A program made the position numbers and the translations under genes. Positions 41,992-49,095 of a stretch of 49,095 nucleotides of DNA are shown one piece after another. This DNA is from Rhizobium sp. ASV8. Lineage in GTDB: Bacteria > Pseudomonadota > Alphaproteobacteria > Rhizobiales > Rhizobiaceae. Numbering within the stretch: position 1 is the first letter of the stretch; each line of letters opens with the position of its first letter. The stretch is from contig NZ_JAELUG010000041.1 of NCBI RefSeq assembly GCF_016429255.1, positions 1 through 49,095 of the forward strand. Reading direction: 5' to 3'. The notes beneath the pieces are model-generated. The model was not told the origin of the DNA. It was given only the letters and a program-made list of their open reading frames with translations, and made no database searches.

Positions 41992-42662
41992 CGGGCGCGC
42001 TCGCTCTTGAACTTCTTTTCGAGCACGCTCACCAGACGGACCATCGGCCAGAGCAGTATGACGTAGATCACCGCTGCCATGATAAGCGGCGAGGGGTTGG
42101 CGTAGAGCCCTTGCGCGTTCTGCCCTTCTTTCAGCAGCTCCGGCAGCGCCACGGTCGAGGCAAGCGACGTATCCTTGAACATTGAGACGCAGTTGCTCGT
42201 CGTCGGCGGGATAACGATACGGACCGCCTGCGGCAGCACGACCTTGTAGAGCGTGATCAGGAAAGGAATGCCGAGGGCGGCTGCGGCCTCGAACTGGCCG
42301 CGCGGCACGCTCTCGATACCAGAGCGGAAGACTTCGGCGGAGTAGGCCGCCAGTACGATGGAAAAGCCAATGATCGCCGACCACCAGGCCGAGAGGCTGA
42401 TGCCGACGAAAGGCAGTGCGTAATAGATCAGGATCAGCACGACCAGCATCGGCATGGCGCGCATGATGTCGATATAGGCGATCATCAGCAGCTGGATCGG
42501 CTTTGGCGCATAGAGGCGGATAAGGCTGACGATGAGGCCGCCGGTCACGCCGATCACGATGCTGACCACGCCGAGCGCAATGGTCATCCAGAGCCCGCGC
42601 AGCAATTGCGGGAAGGCCGAGATCATGACGTCGGAATTGAAGAAGGTATCGACGAAAGACAT
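41988..42662 (-). CDS. Polar amino-acid ABC transporter permease
   Basis: This 224-residue permease of the HisM/GlnP type has about five helices, including LLRGLWMTIALGVVSIVIGVTGGLIVSLI. The coupling loop EAAAALGIPFLITLYKVVLPQAVRIVIPP is diagnostic. I chose ATG 42662 (MSFVDTFF), preceded by GGGAG. It is the third gene of the leftward unit aminotransferase, binding protein, permease. No ATPase gene is adjacent, so it must use one encoded elsewhere. A single permease would act as a homodimer. Confidence 0.9.
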   Translation of the reverse strand: MSFVDTFFNSDVMISAFPQLLRGLWMTIALGVVSIVIGVTGGLIVSLIRLYAPKPIQLLMIAYIDIMRAMPMLVVLILIYYALPFVGISLSAWWSAIIGFSIVLAAYSAEVFRSGIESVPRGQFEAAAALGIPFLITLYKVVLPQAVRIVIPPTTSNCVSMFKDTSLASTVALPELLKEGQNAQGLYANPSPLIMAAVIYVILLWPMVRLVSVLEKKFKSERAR

Positions 42663-42702
42663 TGGCACTCCCGTGTGCAAGACGAAGATAAGATTGTTCA
42701 GC

Positions 42703-42801
42703 GCATTTCTGCATTAAAAGAGCCGCAGAAATGCCCTATCTCTTTGTTTTTACGCAACTCTGGACGCAAGGGTGTTTCGCACTTCTTGCTGAAATTGCTC
42801 T
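42703..42801. repeat. Inverted repeat plus dispersed palindromic repeat before the permease gene
   Basis: Perfect 10-bp arms GCATTTCTGC/GCAGAAATGC (42703-42712 with 42725-42734) are followed by a family copy (42735-42801, TATCTCTTTGTTTTTACGCA... to AAATTGCTCT). The element lies inside the operon between binding protein and permease. Confidence 0.65.
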
Positions 42802-42807
42802 TGTATC

Positions 42808-42832
42808 TACGCCGGTCGTTGCGACCGGCGTA
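42808..42832 (-). terminator. Strong hairpin after the binding-protein gene
   Basis: TACGCCGGTCG and CGACCGGCGTA form a perfect 11-bp stem with loop TTG, 26 bp after the stop of the binding-protein gene. There is no T-run. In ABC operons such stems often keep the binding-protein message in excess over the permease message. Confidence 0.6.
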
Positions 42833-42857
42833 GCTTACTTCGATGATGATCTTTTGA

Positions 42858-43655
42858 TCACGCCTTGGGGATCGGCAATTCGGTGACGGTGGAGGAGCCA
42901 GCCGGTGCCTTGCCGCCGAACCACTTCTCGTGGATCTTGTCCAGCGTGCCATCCTTCTTCATCGCGGTGATGGCATCGTTGATCTTGGTGACGAGCGGAG
43001 AGTCCTTCGTCATCATCAGGCCGTACTGTTCGCCGGTCTTGATGCGATCCTTGATGGCGAAGCCCTTGGTCTTGACGAAGAGGTACTGCATGCCGGGGAT
43101 ATCGCTGACGACGGCGTCGATGCGGCCTGCGCCGAGATCGAGGAACATGTCCTGCTGCGAGTTGTAGCCCTTGACGTCGGCAAAGCCCTGAGCGGCCTTG
43201 TTGTCGTTGACCCACTTTTCCCCGGTCGAGCCGGAGAGTACGCCGACGACCGCGCCCTTGAGGTCGGCGAGTGCCTTGATCGAGCTGCCTTCCTTGGTGG
43301 CGACGCCCATGTCGGAATCATAGTATGGCTGGGTGAAGGACTGAGATTTCAGGCGCTCCGGCGTGATCGTGATCGACGAAATCGCCACATCGATGCGTTT
43401 GGAGCTCGTTGCCGCGAACAGGGCCTGGAAGCCGTAGTCGGCGATGTTGGTCGTCATGCCCGCGCGCTTGGCCGCTTCGTTGACGACATCCACTTCGAAG
43501 CCTTCGAAGCCGCCATTGGCGGTCTTGTATTCGAAGGGCGGGTTGTTGGGATAGGAACCGACGTTCAAGACATCGGCGGCATAGGCGAAATGGCTTCCAC
43601 CGGCCAGGCCGACGGCGGTCGCTAGGACCAGTAGACTGCGACGAGTTATATGCAT
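42858..43655 (-). CDS. Amino-acid ABC transporter substrate-binding protein (family 3)
   Basis: This 265-residue periplasmic protein has a signal peptide MHITRRSLLVLATAVGLAGGSHFAYA cleaved before ADVLNVGS. Family 3 signatures are PPFEYKTANGGFEGFEVDVVNEAAKRAG, SKRIDVAISSITITPERLKSQSFTQPYYDSD and LKGAVVGVLSGSTGEKW. An Arg in ITPERLK would bind the amino-acid carboxylate. I chose ATG 43655, preceded by GGGAG. It follows the aminotransferase gene by 82 bp. The ligand is probably an amino acid or related acid; an aromatic one is possible but unproved. Confidence 0.92.
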   Translation of the reverse strand: MHITRRSLLVLATAVGLAGGSHFAYAADVLNVGSYPNNPPFEYKTANGGFEGFEVDVVNEAAKRAGMTTNIADYGFQALFAATSSKRIDVAISSITITPERLKSQSFTQPYYDSDMGVATKEGSSIKALADLKGAVVGVLSGSTGEKWVNDNKAAQGFADVKGYNSQQDMFLDLGAGRIDAVVSDIPGMQYLFVKTKGFAIKDRIKTGEQYGLMMTKDSPLVTKINDAITAMKKDGTLDKIHEKWFGGKAPAGSSTVTELPIPKA

Positions 43656-43737
43656 TTTCTTGGTCTCCCTCTGGTTATGGTTGCGGGCTTTCCTCTCACC
43701 CGCGGGTATTTCCCGTTCGCCCATGCGGGCGGCCGTC

Positions 43738-44946
43738 TCATGTCATCGCATCGACCATGCGGTCGAGGGCGAGGCGCATCTGTTCGGTTTCGCGGAAAGT
43801 GCACATGCGCAGGAAGGCGCGGGACGACTCTCCGAAATGATATCCGGGCGCCAGGCCAACGCGGGCCGTCTCCAGAATGCGTTCGCAAAGCGCAGTCGCA
43901 TCTGGCTCTCCCTGCAGCGCGAAGAAAGCATACATGCCGCCGCGCGGCTTTTCCGGCAGTATCATGCCCGGTATCTTCGGCAACTTTTCATAGGCCAGGT
44001 CAAGGCCGGCCTTGATGCGTCCGCGGATCTCTGAAATCAGCGGCTCGCCTTCACGCAATGCCGCCGCTGCACCGGCCTGGACCATCGCCGAAGTGCCGCT
44101 GTTGACATATTGCGTCATCGCGCCGAGCTGGTCGGCGACGGCAGACGGATGCGTCAGCCAGCCGACACGCCAGCCGGTCATCGCCCACGCCTTCGAGAAG
44201 CTGTTGATCGCGATCACGCGATCACCGTCCTCGGCCACTTGCAGGATCGAAGGGGCGATGTCGCCGTCGAAATAGAGGCGGGCGTAAACCTCGTCCGAGA
44301 TGATCCAGATGCCGGTGCGGCGGCTGAAATCGAGCAGCGCCAGCATCTCCTCGCGAGAGGCCGTCCAGCCCGTGGGATTGGAGGGCGTCGAGAGGAAGAT
44401 GGCGCGCGTGCGCGCATCGCAGCGGGCAAAGAGCTTGTCGAGATCGAGGCGCCAGTCGGTATCGAAATCGAGAGAGACTGGACGCGGCTCGCCGCCGATC
44501 AGGTGGATGGCGTTGTGGATGTTCGGCCATTGCGGCGCGACGTAGACGACGTTGGTGCCGACGTCGACGAGCAGCTCAAGCGCCATGTAGAGCGCCTGCA
44601 TACCGCCTGGAGCGACGGTGGTGCGCTCGATCGGGATCGGACGTTCATGCAAGCGCGTCTGGTAATCCGACAGCGCTTCGTTTAGCGTCTGCAGCCCGCG
44701 CATGTTCGGGACATAGAAGGTCGCGCCGTCATCCAGCGCCTTCTTTGCGGCGTCGCGGATGAAGGCGGGCGTCACGATGTCGCCTTCACCGAACCAGAGC
44801 GGAATGACGCCGCCGAGTTCGCGGGCGCGCTTGGCGAGCACGGCAATATTGTCGGTGCGCATGTCACGAATCTGGGCGCGGATGCCTTCGAGAGCATCGC
44901 GACCCGTCATCGTGTTCGGCAGGTTATGCTGCGGCAGAAGAGACAA
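43738..44946 (-). CDS. Class I/II pyridoxal-phosphate aminotransferase
   Basis: This 402-residue fold-type I aminotransferase has the PLP lysine at Lys252 in INSFSKAWAMTGWRVGW, with STPSNPTGW, ISDEVYARLYF and a C-terminal Arg in RAFLRMCTF for the substrate carboxylate. The start is a TTG at 44946, with AGGGGA well placed; the first ATG, 12 codons in, has no ribosome-binding site. It is first in the unit with the amino-acid transporter genes, and a copy of the AT-rich box lies 116 bp upstream. It could convert tryptophan or another amino acid to a 2-oxoacid for the oxidoreductase, which is inference. Confidence 0.9.
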   Translation of the reverse strand: MSLLPQHNLPNTMTGRDALEGIRAQIRDMRTDNIAVLAKRARELGGVIPLWFGEGDIVTPAFIRDAAKKALDDGATFYVPNMRGLQTLNEALSDYQTRLHERPIPIERTTVAPGGMQALYMALELLVDVGTNVVYVAPQWPNIHNAIHLIGGEPRPVSLDFDTDWRLDLDKLFARCDARTRAIFLSTPSNPTGWTASREEMLALLDFSRRTGIWIISDEVYARLYFDGDIAPSILQVAEDGDRVIAINSFSKAWAMTGWRVGWLTHPSAVADQLGAMTQYVNSGTSAMVQAGAAAALREGEPLISEIRGRIKAGLDLAYEKLPKIPGMILPEKPRGGMYAFFALQGEPDATALCERILETARVGLAPGYHFGESSRAFLRMCTFRETEQMRLALDRMVDAMT

Positions 44947-45061
44947 GAAATTTCCCCTGGGAATCCGGTGTTGAAGAGACGAAACGATTGCCGAAACTCA
45001 TGCCTCGATTGCCCTTCATTTTCGAATGGTTATCCAAAAACCAATGCATTTCAAGGCTAAA

Positions 45062-45075
45062 GTTTAAGCTTAAAA
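45062..45075. promoter_or_regulatory. Candidate operator site E, GTTTA-AGCT-TAAAA
   Basis: It contains the perfect 12-bp palindrome TTTAAGCTTAAA. It lies 116 bp before the TTG start of the aminotransferase and matches the shared box of the catabolic island. Confidence 0.5.
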
Positions 45076-45135
45076 AGTCTACATTCCTGCCCGAGCCGGC
45101 AGTGGCTTCAACCAGGCGTAAGGCTTTGGAATAAA

Positions 45136-45918
45136 TCATTTTTCCCACGCCTCCAAGCCGCCGCCCGACTTCTTTGCATCGATGACGCCGGCAGCCATGC
45201 TGGCGCCGAGAAACATCGTATCGCTTGCGAGAATGAAGAAGCTTATGCCCGCTTGCGACCATGCCGCGATATCATCCGGTGTCGGCCGGAAAATGCCGAC
45301 CGCGCGACCGGCTGAAAGGACAGTTTTGGTGATGGTGCGGATGGCGGCGTCAAGCTTGTCCTTTCCGGCTGGTCCCATCGCGCCGATCGAGACCGAGAGA
45401 TCGCCGGGCCCGATGAAAATCAGGTCGATACCCTCGACGGCGGCGATATCGGCGATGTTGGCCAGTCCTTCGGCCGTCTCCACCTGAATGGCAAGCACGA
45501 GCTCGGCATTGGCTTTGGCGAGGTAGTCGGGGATGCGATAGCCGTAAGCGGCAGCACGGCCCGGGCCGACGCCGCGAACGCCGAGTGGCGGATAGCGTGT
45601 GGCCTTTACGGCGGCGCGGGCCTGCTCCGCTGTCGACACGCGGGGGACGAGAACGCCAGCAGCCCCGGCATCCAATACCGCTGCGATATCTTCAGCAGCA
45701 TGACCGGGCACACGAACCATGGCCGGAACGTGGTGGACGTCGGCGGCGCGGATCAAATCCTCGATGCGCTCGCGACTGATCTGCGAATGCTCCCAGTCGA
45801 TGCAGAGGAAATCGACGCCGGAGGCTGCCGTCACTTCGATGGCGACAGGATGCGGAATGGCGGCAAAGGTGCCGACAAGCAGCTTGCGCTCGATACAGTT
45901 CCGGCGGAAATCGCTCAT
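45136..45918 (-). CDS. HpcH/HpaI-family aldolase
   Basis: This 260-residue class II (divalent metal) aldolase is of the 2-keto-3-deoxy-acid type. It shows GVDFLCIDWEHSQISRERI, VPAMVRVPGH, the metal ligands in QVETAEGL (Glu) and IFIGPGDLSVSIG (Asp), and LRGVGPGRAAAYG-like glycine-rich sequence. It would split a 4-hydroxy-2-oxoacid into pyruvate and an aldehyde. I chose ATG 45918 because GAGG lies six bases upstream; a GTG four codons earlier lacks a site. It is on the same strand as the class V PLP enzyme, with 180 bp between them. The substrate is unknown. Confidence 0.9.
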   Translation of the reverse strand: MSDFRRNCIERKLLVGTFAAIPHPVAIEVTAASGVDFLCIDWEHSQISRERIEDLIRAADVHHVPAMVRVPGHAAEDIAAVLDAGAAGVLVPRVSTAEQARAAVKATRYPPLGVRGVGPGRAAAYGYRIPDYLAKANAELVLAIQVETAEGLANIADIAAVEGIDLIFIGPGDLSVSIGAMGPAGKDKLDAAIRTITKTVLSAGRAVGIFRPTPDDIAAWSQAGISFFILASDTMFLGASMAAGVIDAKKSGGGLEAWEK

Positions 45919-46051
45919 CCTCTTCCTCACACTTCAATGGTCCTCTCGACGAGGGATAGACCGAAACGACCTAGCTGCGAAGCGACATTCTTTTTTGAGC
46001 ATCAGGTTGCTTTCGACGCGCTGCCGATCGGGTCGGCGGCGCGCAGGCATT

Positions 46052-46084
46052 GCGGTGGCGGTGTTGTTCGGGCGCCGCCACCGC
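46052..46084 (-). terminator. Hairpin after the class V PLP enzyme gene
   Basis: GCGGTGGCGG and CCGCCACCGC form a perfect 10-bp GC-rich stem with a 13-base loop, starting 14 bp after the stop codon. No T-run follows. Confidence 0.5.
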
Positions 46085-46097
46085 TCACGGACACGAC

Positions 46098-47378
46098 CTA
46101 CTTGCGCCGTGCCATGATCTCGGTCAGGACCGCATCGAACCGCGCGATTTCCTCGACCTTGTTATAATGCACCAGTGACACGCGGATAGCGCCGGTTTCC
46201 ATCGAGAGACCCAGGCGCTTCATCAGGCGCGGTGCGAACATATGACCGTCGCGCAGGCCGATGCGCTCTTTGCCCATCTCGGAGGCGAATTCCTGCGGCG
46301 TGATGCCAGGCATGTTGAAGCAGATCGTGGGAACGCGTTGGTCGAGGCGGCTTTCGTCGGAGATGCCATAAATAACGGCGCCGTGGCGCTTGAGGACGGC
46401 GATCATCTCGCGCGACAGCATCAACTCGTACTGGCGGATCGCGCCCATGGCAGCGGCGAGCGCCTGACGGCGGCTATGGTCGCCGTTCGGCAGGAAGCGG
46501 CGGCCGAGGCCTTCGAGGTATTTCACCGCGGCATTCATGCCGGCGACGTTTTCATAGGTGAAAGTGCCGACTTCGATCTTGTAGGGCGGCACGTCCGGAA
46601 TGAAGTCTTCCTTGAATGTGGGAAGCTTGACCAGCGCGTCGTAGCGACCCCAGAGGAAGCCCATGTGCGGCGAGAAGTTCTTGTAGCCGGAGCAGACGAG
46701 ATAGTCGCAGCCCCAGGCCTGCACGTCTATGAGACCGTGTGGACCGTAGTGGACGCAATCGAGGAAGGTTTCGGCACCGGCCGCCGCCGCCAGTTTGCAG
46801 ACAGCGGCGACATCGACGATCGTGCCGATCGAATGCGCCGTGACGGTGCAGGCGACGAGGCGTGTCTTGTCGTTGAGCAGCGGCTTCAGATCTTCCACAT
46901 GTAGCGTGCCGTCCTCGCGCATCCGCCACCAGACGATCTTGGCACCGTCGCCTTCCAGCGCCATCCAGGTAGCGATGTTGGCGTCGTGATCCATGTCGGT
47001 GACGACGATTTCGTTGCGCTCGCCGAGCAGCTTGGCGATGCCGAGGCTCACCAGGCGGATGAAGGAGGTGGCATTCTGGCCGAAGGAGATTTCTTCCGGA
47101 CGATAGGCGTTGACCAGCATGGCAACGCTTTCGCGCGCCTCATCCAGATTGCGGTCGACGCCCTGGCTGTGCTGGTATTTCGCCATGCGCTGGACGTTGA
47201 AATCGATCAGGTGATTGGCAACCGCGTCCACCACCGTCTGCGGAACCTGCGCACCGCCTGCATTGTCGAGAAAGACGAAATCGCCGGCCTTCTGGATGGC
47301 CGGGAACATGGCGCGGACCTCGTCGACCGGGAAGCTGTTATGGCCGGCGAATTGCGATGCGGAAGCGGCGGAGCTCAT
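46098..47378 (-). CDS. Class V aminotransferase-fold PLP enzyme (cysteine-desulfurase-like, no catalytic Cys)
   Basis: This 426-residue fold-type I PLP enzyme shows [11 protein letters not shown] at the start, [39 protein letters not shown] and the PLP lysine Lys233 in [12 protein letters not shown]. In cysteine desulfurases an active-site Cys occurs in the small domain; here that region reads [20 protein letters not shown] without Cys. It may therefore be a lyase, epimerase or aminotransferase. It is not kynureninase: it lacks that family's overall sequence. A GntR gene lies directly upstream on the same strand. Confidence 0.85.
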   Translation of the reverse strand: MSSAASASQFAGHNSFPVDEVRAMFPAIQKAGDFVFLDNAGGAQVPQTVVDAVANHLIDFNVQRMAKYQHSQGVDRNLDEARESVAMLVNAYRPEEISFGQNATSFIRLVSLGIAKLLGERNEIVVTDMDHDANIATWMALEGDGAKIVWWRMREDGTLHVEDLKPLLNDKTRLVACTVTAHSIGTIVDVAAVCKLAAAAGAETFLDCVHYGPHGLIDVQAWGCDYLVCSGYKNFSPHMGFLWGRYDALVKLPTFKEDFIPDVPPYKIEVGTFTYENVAGMNAAVKYLEGLGRRFLPNGDHSRRQALAAAMGAIRQYELMLSREMIAVLKRHGAVIYGISDESRLDQRVPTICFNMPGITPQEFASEMGKERIGLRDGHMFAPRLMKRLGLSMETGAIRVSLVHYNKVEEIARFDAVLTEIMARRK

Positions 47379-47417
47379 GGGGATCTCGCTCTGGATATTG
47401 GGTTGAAATCTCTAGTT

Positions 47418-47431
47418 TGATCATTTGATCA
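47418..47431. promoter_or_regulatory. Repeated TGATCA before the class V PLP enzyme gene
   Basis: TGATCA-TT-TGATCA has two copies of a self-palindromic hexamer 8 bp apart, 40-53 bp before the start codon. It is a possible binding site for the adjacent GntR regulator. Confidence 0.4.
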
Positions 47432-47438
47432 CAAAATA

Positions 47439-47452
47439 CTTTAAGGTTCAAC
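47439..47452. promoter_or_regulatory. Candidate operator site F, CTTTA-AGGT-TCAAC
   Basis: This is the weakest copy of the shared box (arms match at 3 of 5 positions), next to the TGATCA repeat, 61 bp before the class V gene. It may be chance. Confidence 0.3.
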
Positions 47453-47479
47453 CAAATTTCTCAATCTCGCTCCCGAAGC

Positions 47480-48202
47480 TTAGCGGCGGCCCATGCCTGA
47501 GCCCTTGCGCGGCTCTTCCTGTGTGGCCGGGCAATAATCCTGCAGGATTTCGTGGGTACGTCTGATATCGGCGACGACGCCATCGCGCGCGGCGGCAAAA
47601 TCACCGGCTTTCAGCGCCTTGACGATCGCGACGTGCTCGCCGGCAGGATCAAGCTGGCCGCTGCGCATCAAAGGCTCCACCGAGGCGGAGAGCATGCGCA
47701 TGTAGGGCCCGAAGCGCAGCCAAAGGGTCTCAATCAATTGCAGCAGCACCTCGGAACCGGAGGCGCTGTAGATGGTGAAATGGAACTGCTGGTTCTTGGC
47801 CATCAGGTCGTAGACGTTGGCACCGAGGCCGATGACATGCTGTTCGCCGGCGATGCGTTCCAGCGTTGCGATATCAGTCGGGGTGAGGTTCGGCAAGCCG
47901 AGTTCGGCGGCAAGGCCCTCCACTGCGATGCGGGCGCGGCAGAGATCGTCCAGCCGCGCGAGCGTGACGATCGGAATCCTAGCCGAGCCGTTGGCGGCGA
48001 CTTCGAGGGCATTTTCTGCCGCGAGCCGGCGCAGAGCCTCGCGAACCGGCATGTTACTTGTGCCGAAGGTTTCAGCGAGCGAGGCGATGGTCAGGCTCTG
48101 GCCGGGATCGAAATTGCCTGCCATCAGCGCATTTCGGAGCTGCTGATAGACGCTCTCCTGGATCGTCGTTCTGGAGGACACCGGTTCCAGGGCTATGCGC
48201 AC
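47480..48202 (-). CDS. GntR-family regulator, FCD (FadR) subfamily
   Basis: This 240-residue protein has a winged helix at TTIQESVYQQLRNALMAGNFDPGQSLTIASLAETFGTSNMPVREALRRLAAENAL (residues 13-68). The FCD ligand domain follows, with metal-binding histidines in QQFHFTIYSAS and AGEHVAIVKAL. The start is a GTG at 48202, with AAGGA eight bases upstream; no nearby ATG preserves the first helix. FCD regulators usually respond to organic acids. It is upstream of the class V PLP enzyme and aldolase genes on the same strand and probably controls them. Confidence 0.92.
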   Translation of the reverse strand: MRIALEPVSSRTTIQESVYQQLRNALMAGNFDPGQSLTIASLAETFGTSNMPVREALRRLAAENALEVAANGSARIPIVTLARLDDLCRARIAVEGLAAELGLPNLTPTDIATLERIAGEQHVIGLGANVYDLMAKNQQFHFTIYSASGSEVLLQLIETLWLRFGPYMRMLSASVEPLMRSGQLDPAGEHVAIVKALKAGDFAAARDGVVADIRRTHEILQDYCPATQEEPRKGSGMGRR

Positions 48203-48283
48203 GCTTGCTTCCTTTTCGCTTCTGCGGACTCGTTCATCGTAGAACGAAGGGCGGGCGAAAGGAAAGGGGCCTCGGAATTGGGA

Positions 48284-49095
48284 TCAGGCTTCCTCTGCTT
48301 CCCAACTCGTCTGAGCGGTCGCCTCCGCCGCCGCCGGAGCTTTTCGTAACCCCAGGCCGACGCCGATGAGGGCCAGGGCGCCGCCGATGGCATGATAGGA
48401 ATGCGGCTCCTCGCCAAGCAGCATCCAAGCCAATGCCGCCACGATGATGGGCAGGAGATTGATCAACAGCGAGGCACGGCTTGCTCCGAGCCGATGGATG
48501 CCGATCATCCAGCAGAAGGGAGCGATAAGCGAGGTCGGGATCGCCGCATAAAGAATGAGCGGCAGATTTGTTGTTGTGACCGGCGAGATATCGCCCATCA
48601 GGAAGACAGGGAACAGCAACACGGTCGAAAAAGCGATTTGCCAGAAGAGCTGCTGCCACATGGGCAGCGGCATCGCCCAGCGTCTCAGCATGACGCCGTA
48701 GAGCGCATTTGAGAGAACGGCGATGATCATCAGGCCGTCGCCGATATGAAAACCGCCGTTGATTAACATCATCGGGTCGCCTCGGGATGTCAGGTAGACG
48801 AGCCCGATCAGGGAAATGCCGCCGCCGGCGACGCTTGCCACGGTCAGCCTTTCGCCCGCCAAGAGGCCGGCAAGCACGGTCGACAGCAGTGGCATCAGGG
48901 CGAGCATCACACCCATGTTCACCGCTGACGTCGTCTTCGCCGCCTCGTAGGCAAGGCTCTGATAGATCACCATGCCCAGCGCACCGAGTGCGGCAAGCTT
49001 TAGCCAGTGCTCGCGCAGAGCAGCCCTGTCGCGCCAAGCCGCGCGGCCGACGAAGGGCAGGAGCACGAGGAAGGCGAGCAGCCAACGATAGAAGG
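48284..49095 (-). CDS. DMT-superfamily (EamA) transporter, N-terminus beyond window edge
   Basis: The 269 codons present (up to the right edge) encode most of a 10-helix drug/metabolite transporter with two EamA repeats. The visible part starts in a helix (FYRWLLAFLVLLPFVG) and continues with NMGVMLALMPLLSTVLAGLLAGERLT, GGGISLIGLVYL and, in the second repeat, SRASLLINLLPIIVAALAWMLLGE. The reading frame is open to position 49095 with no start preceded by a ribosome-binding site, so the true start lies outside. It is an inner-membrane exporter of unknown substrate, lying 81 bp upstream of the GntR gene on the same strand. Confidence 0.88.
   Translation of the reverse strand, partial: FYRWLLAFLVLLPFVGRAAWRDRAALREHWLKLAALGALGMVIYQSLAYEAAKTTSAVNMGVMLALMPLLSTVLAGLLAGERLTVASVAGGGISLIGLVYLTSRGDPMMLINGGFHIGDGLMIIAVLSNALYGVMLRRWAMPLPMWQQLFWQIAFSTVLLFPVFLMGDISPVTTTNLPLILYAAIPTSLIAPFCWMIGIHRLGASRASLLINLLPIIVAALAWMLLGEEPHSYHAIGGALALIGVGLGLRKAPAAAEATAQTSWEAEEA

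Noticed and set aside
46098..47378. Kynureninase as identity of the class V PLP enzyme
   Set aside because: The sequence follows the cysteine-desulfurase-like subgroup, not kynureninase, although its neighbourhood to anthranilate genes made this tempting.
1..49095. CRISPR arrays, tRNA or rRNA genes, insertion sequences, integrases, attachment sites
   Set aside because: I looked and found no regular spaced repeats, no cloverleaf or rRNA sequence, no transposase or integrase coding sequence; the repeats present are short dispersed palindromes.

Overview
The window is a GC-rich (about 60%) stretch of an alphaproteobacterial chromosome or large replicon, most likely Rhizobium or a close relative. 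The evidence is the gene families present (class III adenylate cyclase, many SDR, VOC and ABC-transport genes, tight leftward operons with ATGA overlaps) and two families of palindromic intergenic repeats that I know from Rhizobiaceae genomes. It holds 40 complete and 2 edge-truncated protein genes. I see no rRNA, tRNA, CRISPR array, transposase or phage gene.

Layout. Positions 1-13700 are ordinary accessory metabolism: a ring-cleaving-dioxygenase-like VOC protein (cut by the window edge), a DHA2 efflux pump, a periplasmic gamma-glutamyltranspeptidase, a small zinc-ribbon protein, a glycerate 2-kinase, an OsmC protein, a carboxymuconolactone-decarboxylase-fold protein next to an LLM flavin monooxygenase, a LysR regulator divergent from two SDR genes, an adenylate cyclase and another VOC protein. 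Positions 13775-25088 are a catabolic block of the 2-aminobenzoyl-CoA (anthraniloyl-CoA) type. It has a CoA ligase facing a leftward operon that encodes an FAD monooxygenase/old-yellow-enzyme fusion, an SDR, an enoyl-CoA hydratase, two acyl-CoA dehydrogenases (one clearly glutaryl-CoA dehydrogenase), a thioesterase, a RidA protein and a hydratase/3-hydroxyacyl-CoA dehydrogenase fusion. Positions 25155-30517 are a complete five-gene peptide-type ABC transporter. Positions 30895-36030 are a two-subunit 2-oxoacid (indolepyruvate-type) oxidoreductase plus an aromatic-acid MFS importer. Positions 36123-41777 hold an isatin hydrolase flanked by two paralogous FAD oxidoreductase plus MarR pairs. Positions 41988-44946 hold an aminotransferase, an amino-acid binding protein and a permease. 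Positions 45136-48202 hold an HpcH/HpaI aldolase, a class V PLP enzyme and a GntR regulator. A DMT exporter is cut by the right edge.

How the genes may work together. Isatin hydrolase makes isatinate, which is 2-aminophenylglyoxylate, a 2-oxoacid. A 2-oxoacid oxidoreductase of the type encoded here could convert that directly to 2-aminobenzoyl-CoA, the substrate of the monooxygenase/reductase fusion. RidA could deaminate the resulting ring enamine, and the beta-oxidation enzymes ending in glutaryl-CoA dehydrogenase would finish the job. The CoA ligase would let free anthranilate enter the same route. I therefore propose a complete indole/isatin (possibly indole-3-acetate) catabolic island. 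A recurrent AT-rich palindrome, TTTTA-N4-TAAAA, lies before six of its transcription units and is a plausible shared MarR operator. The joining of the steps and the regulon are inference from sequence.
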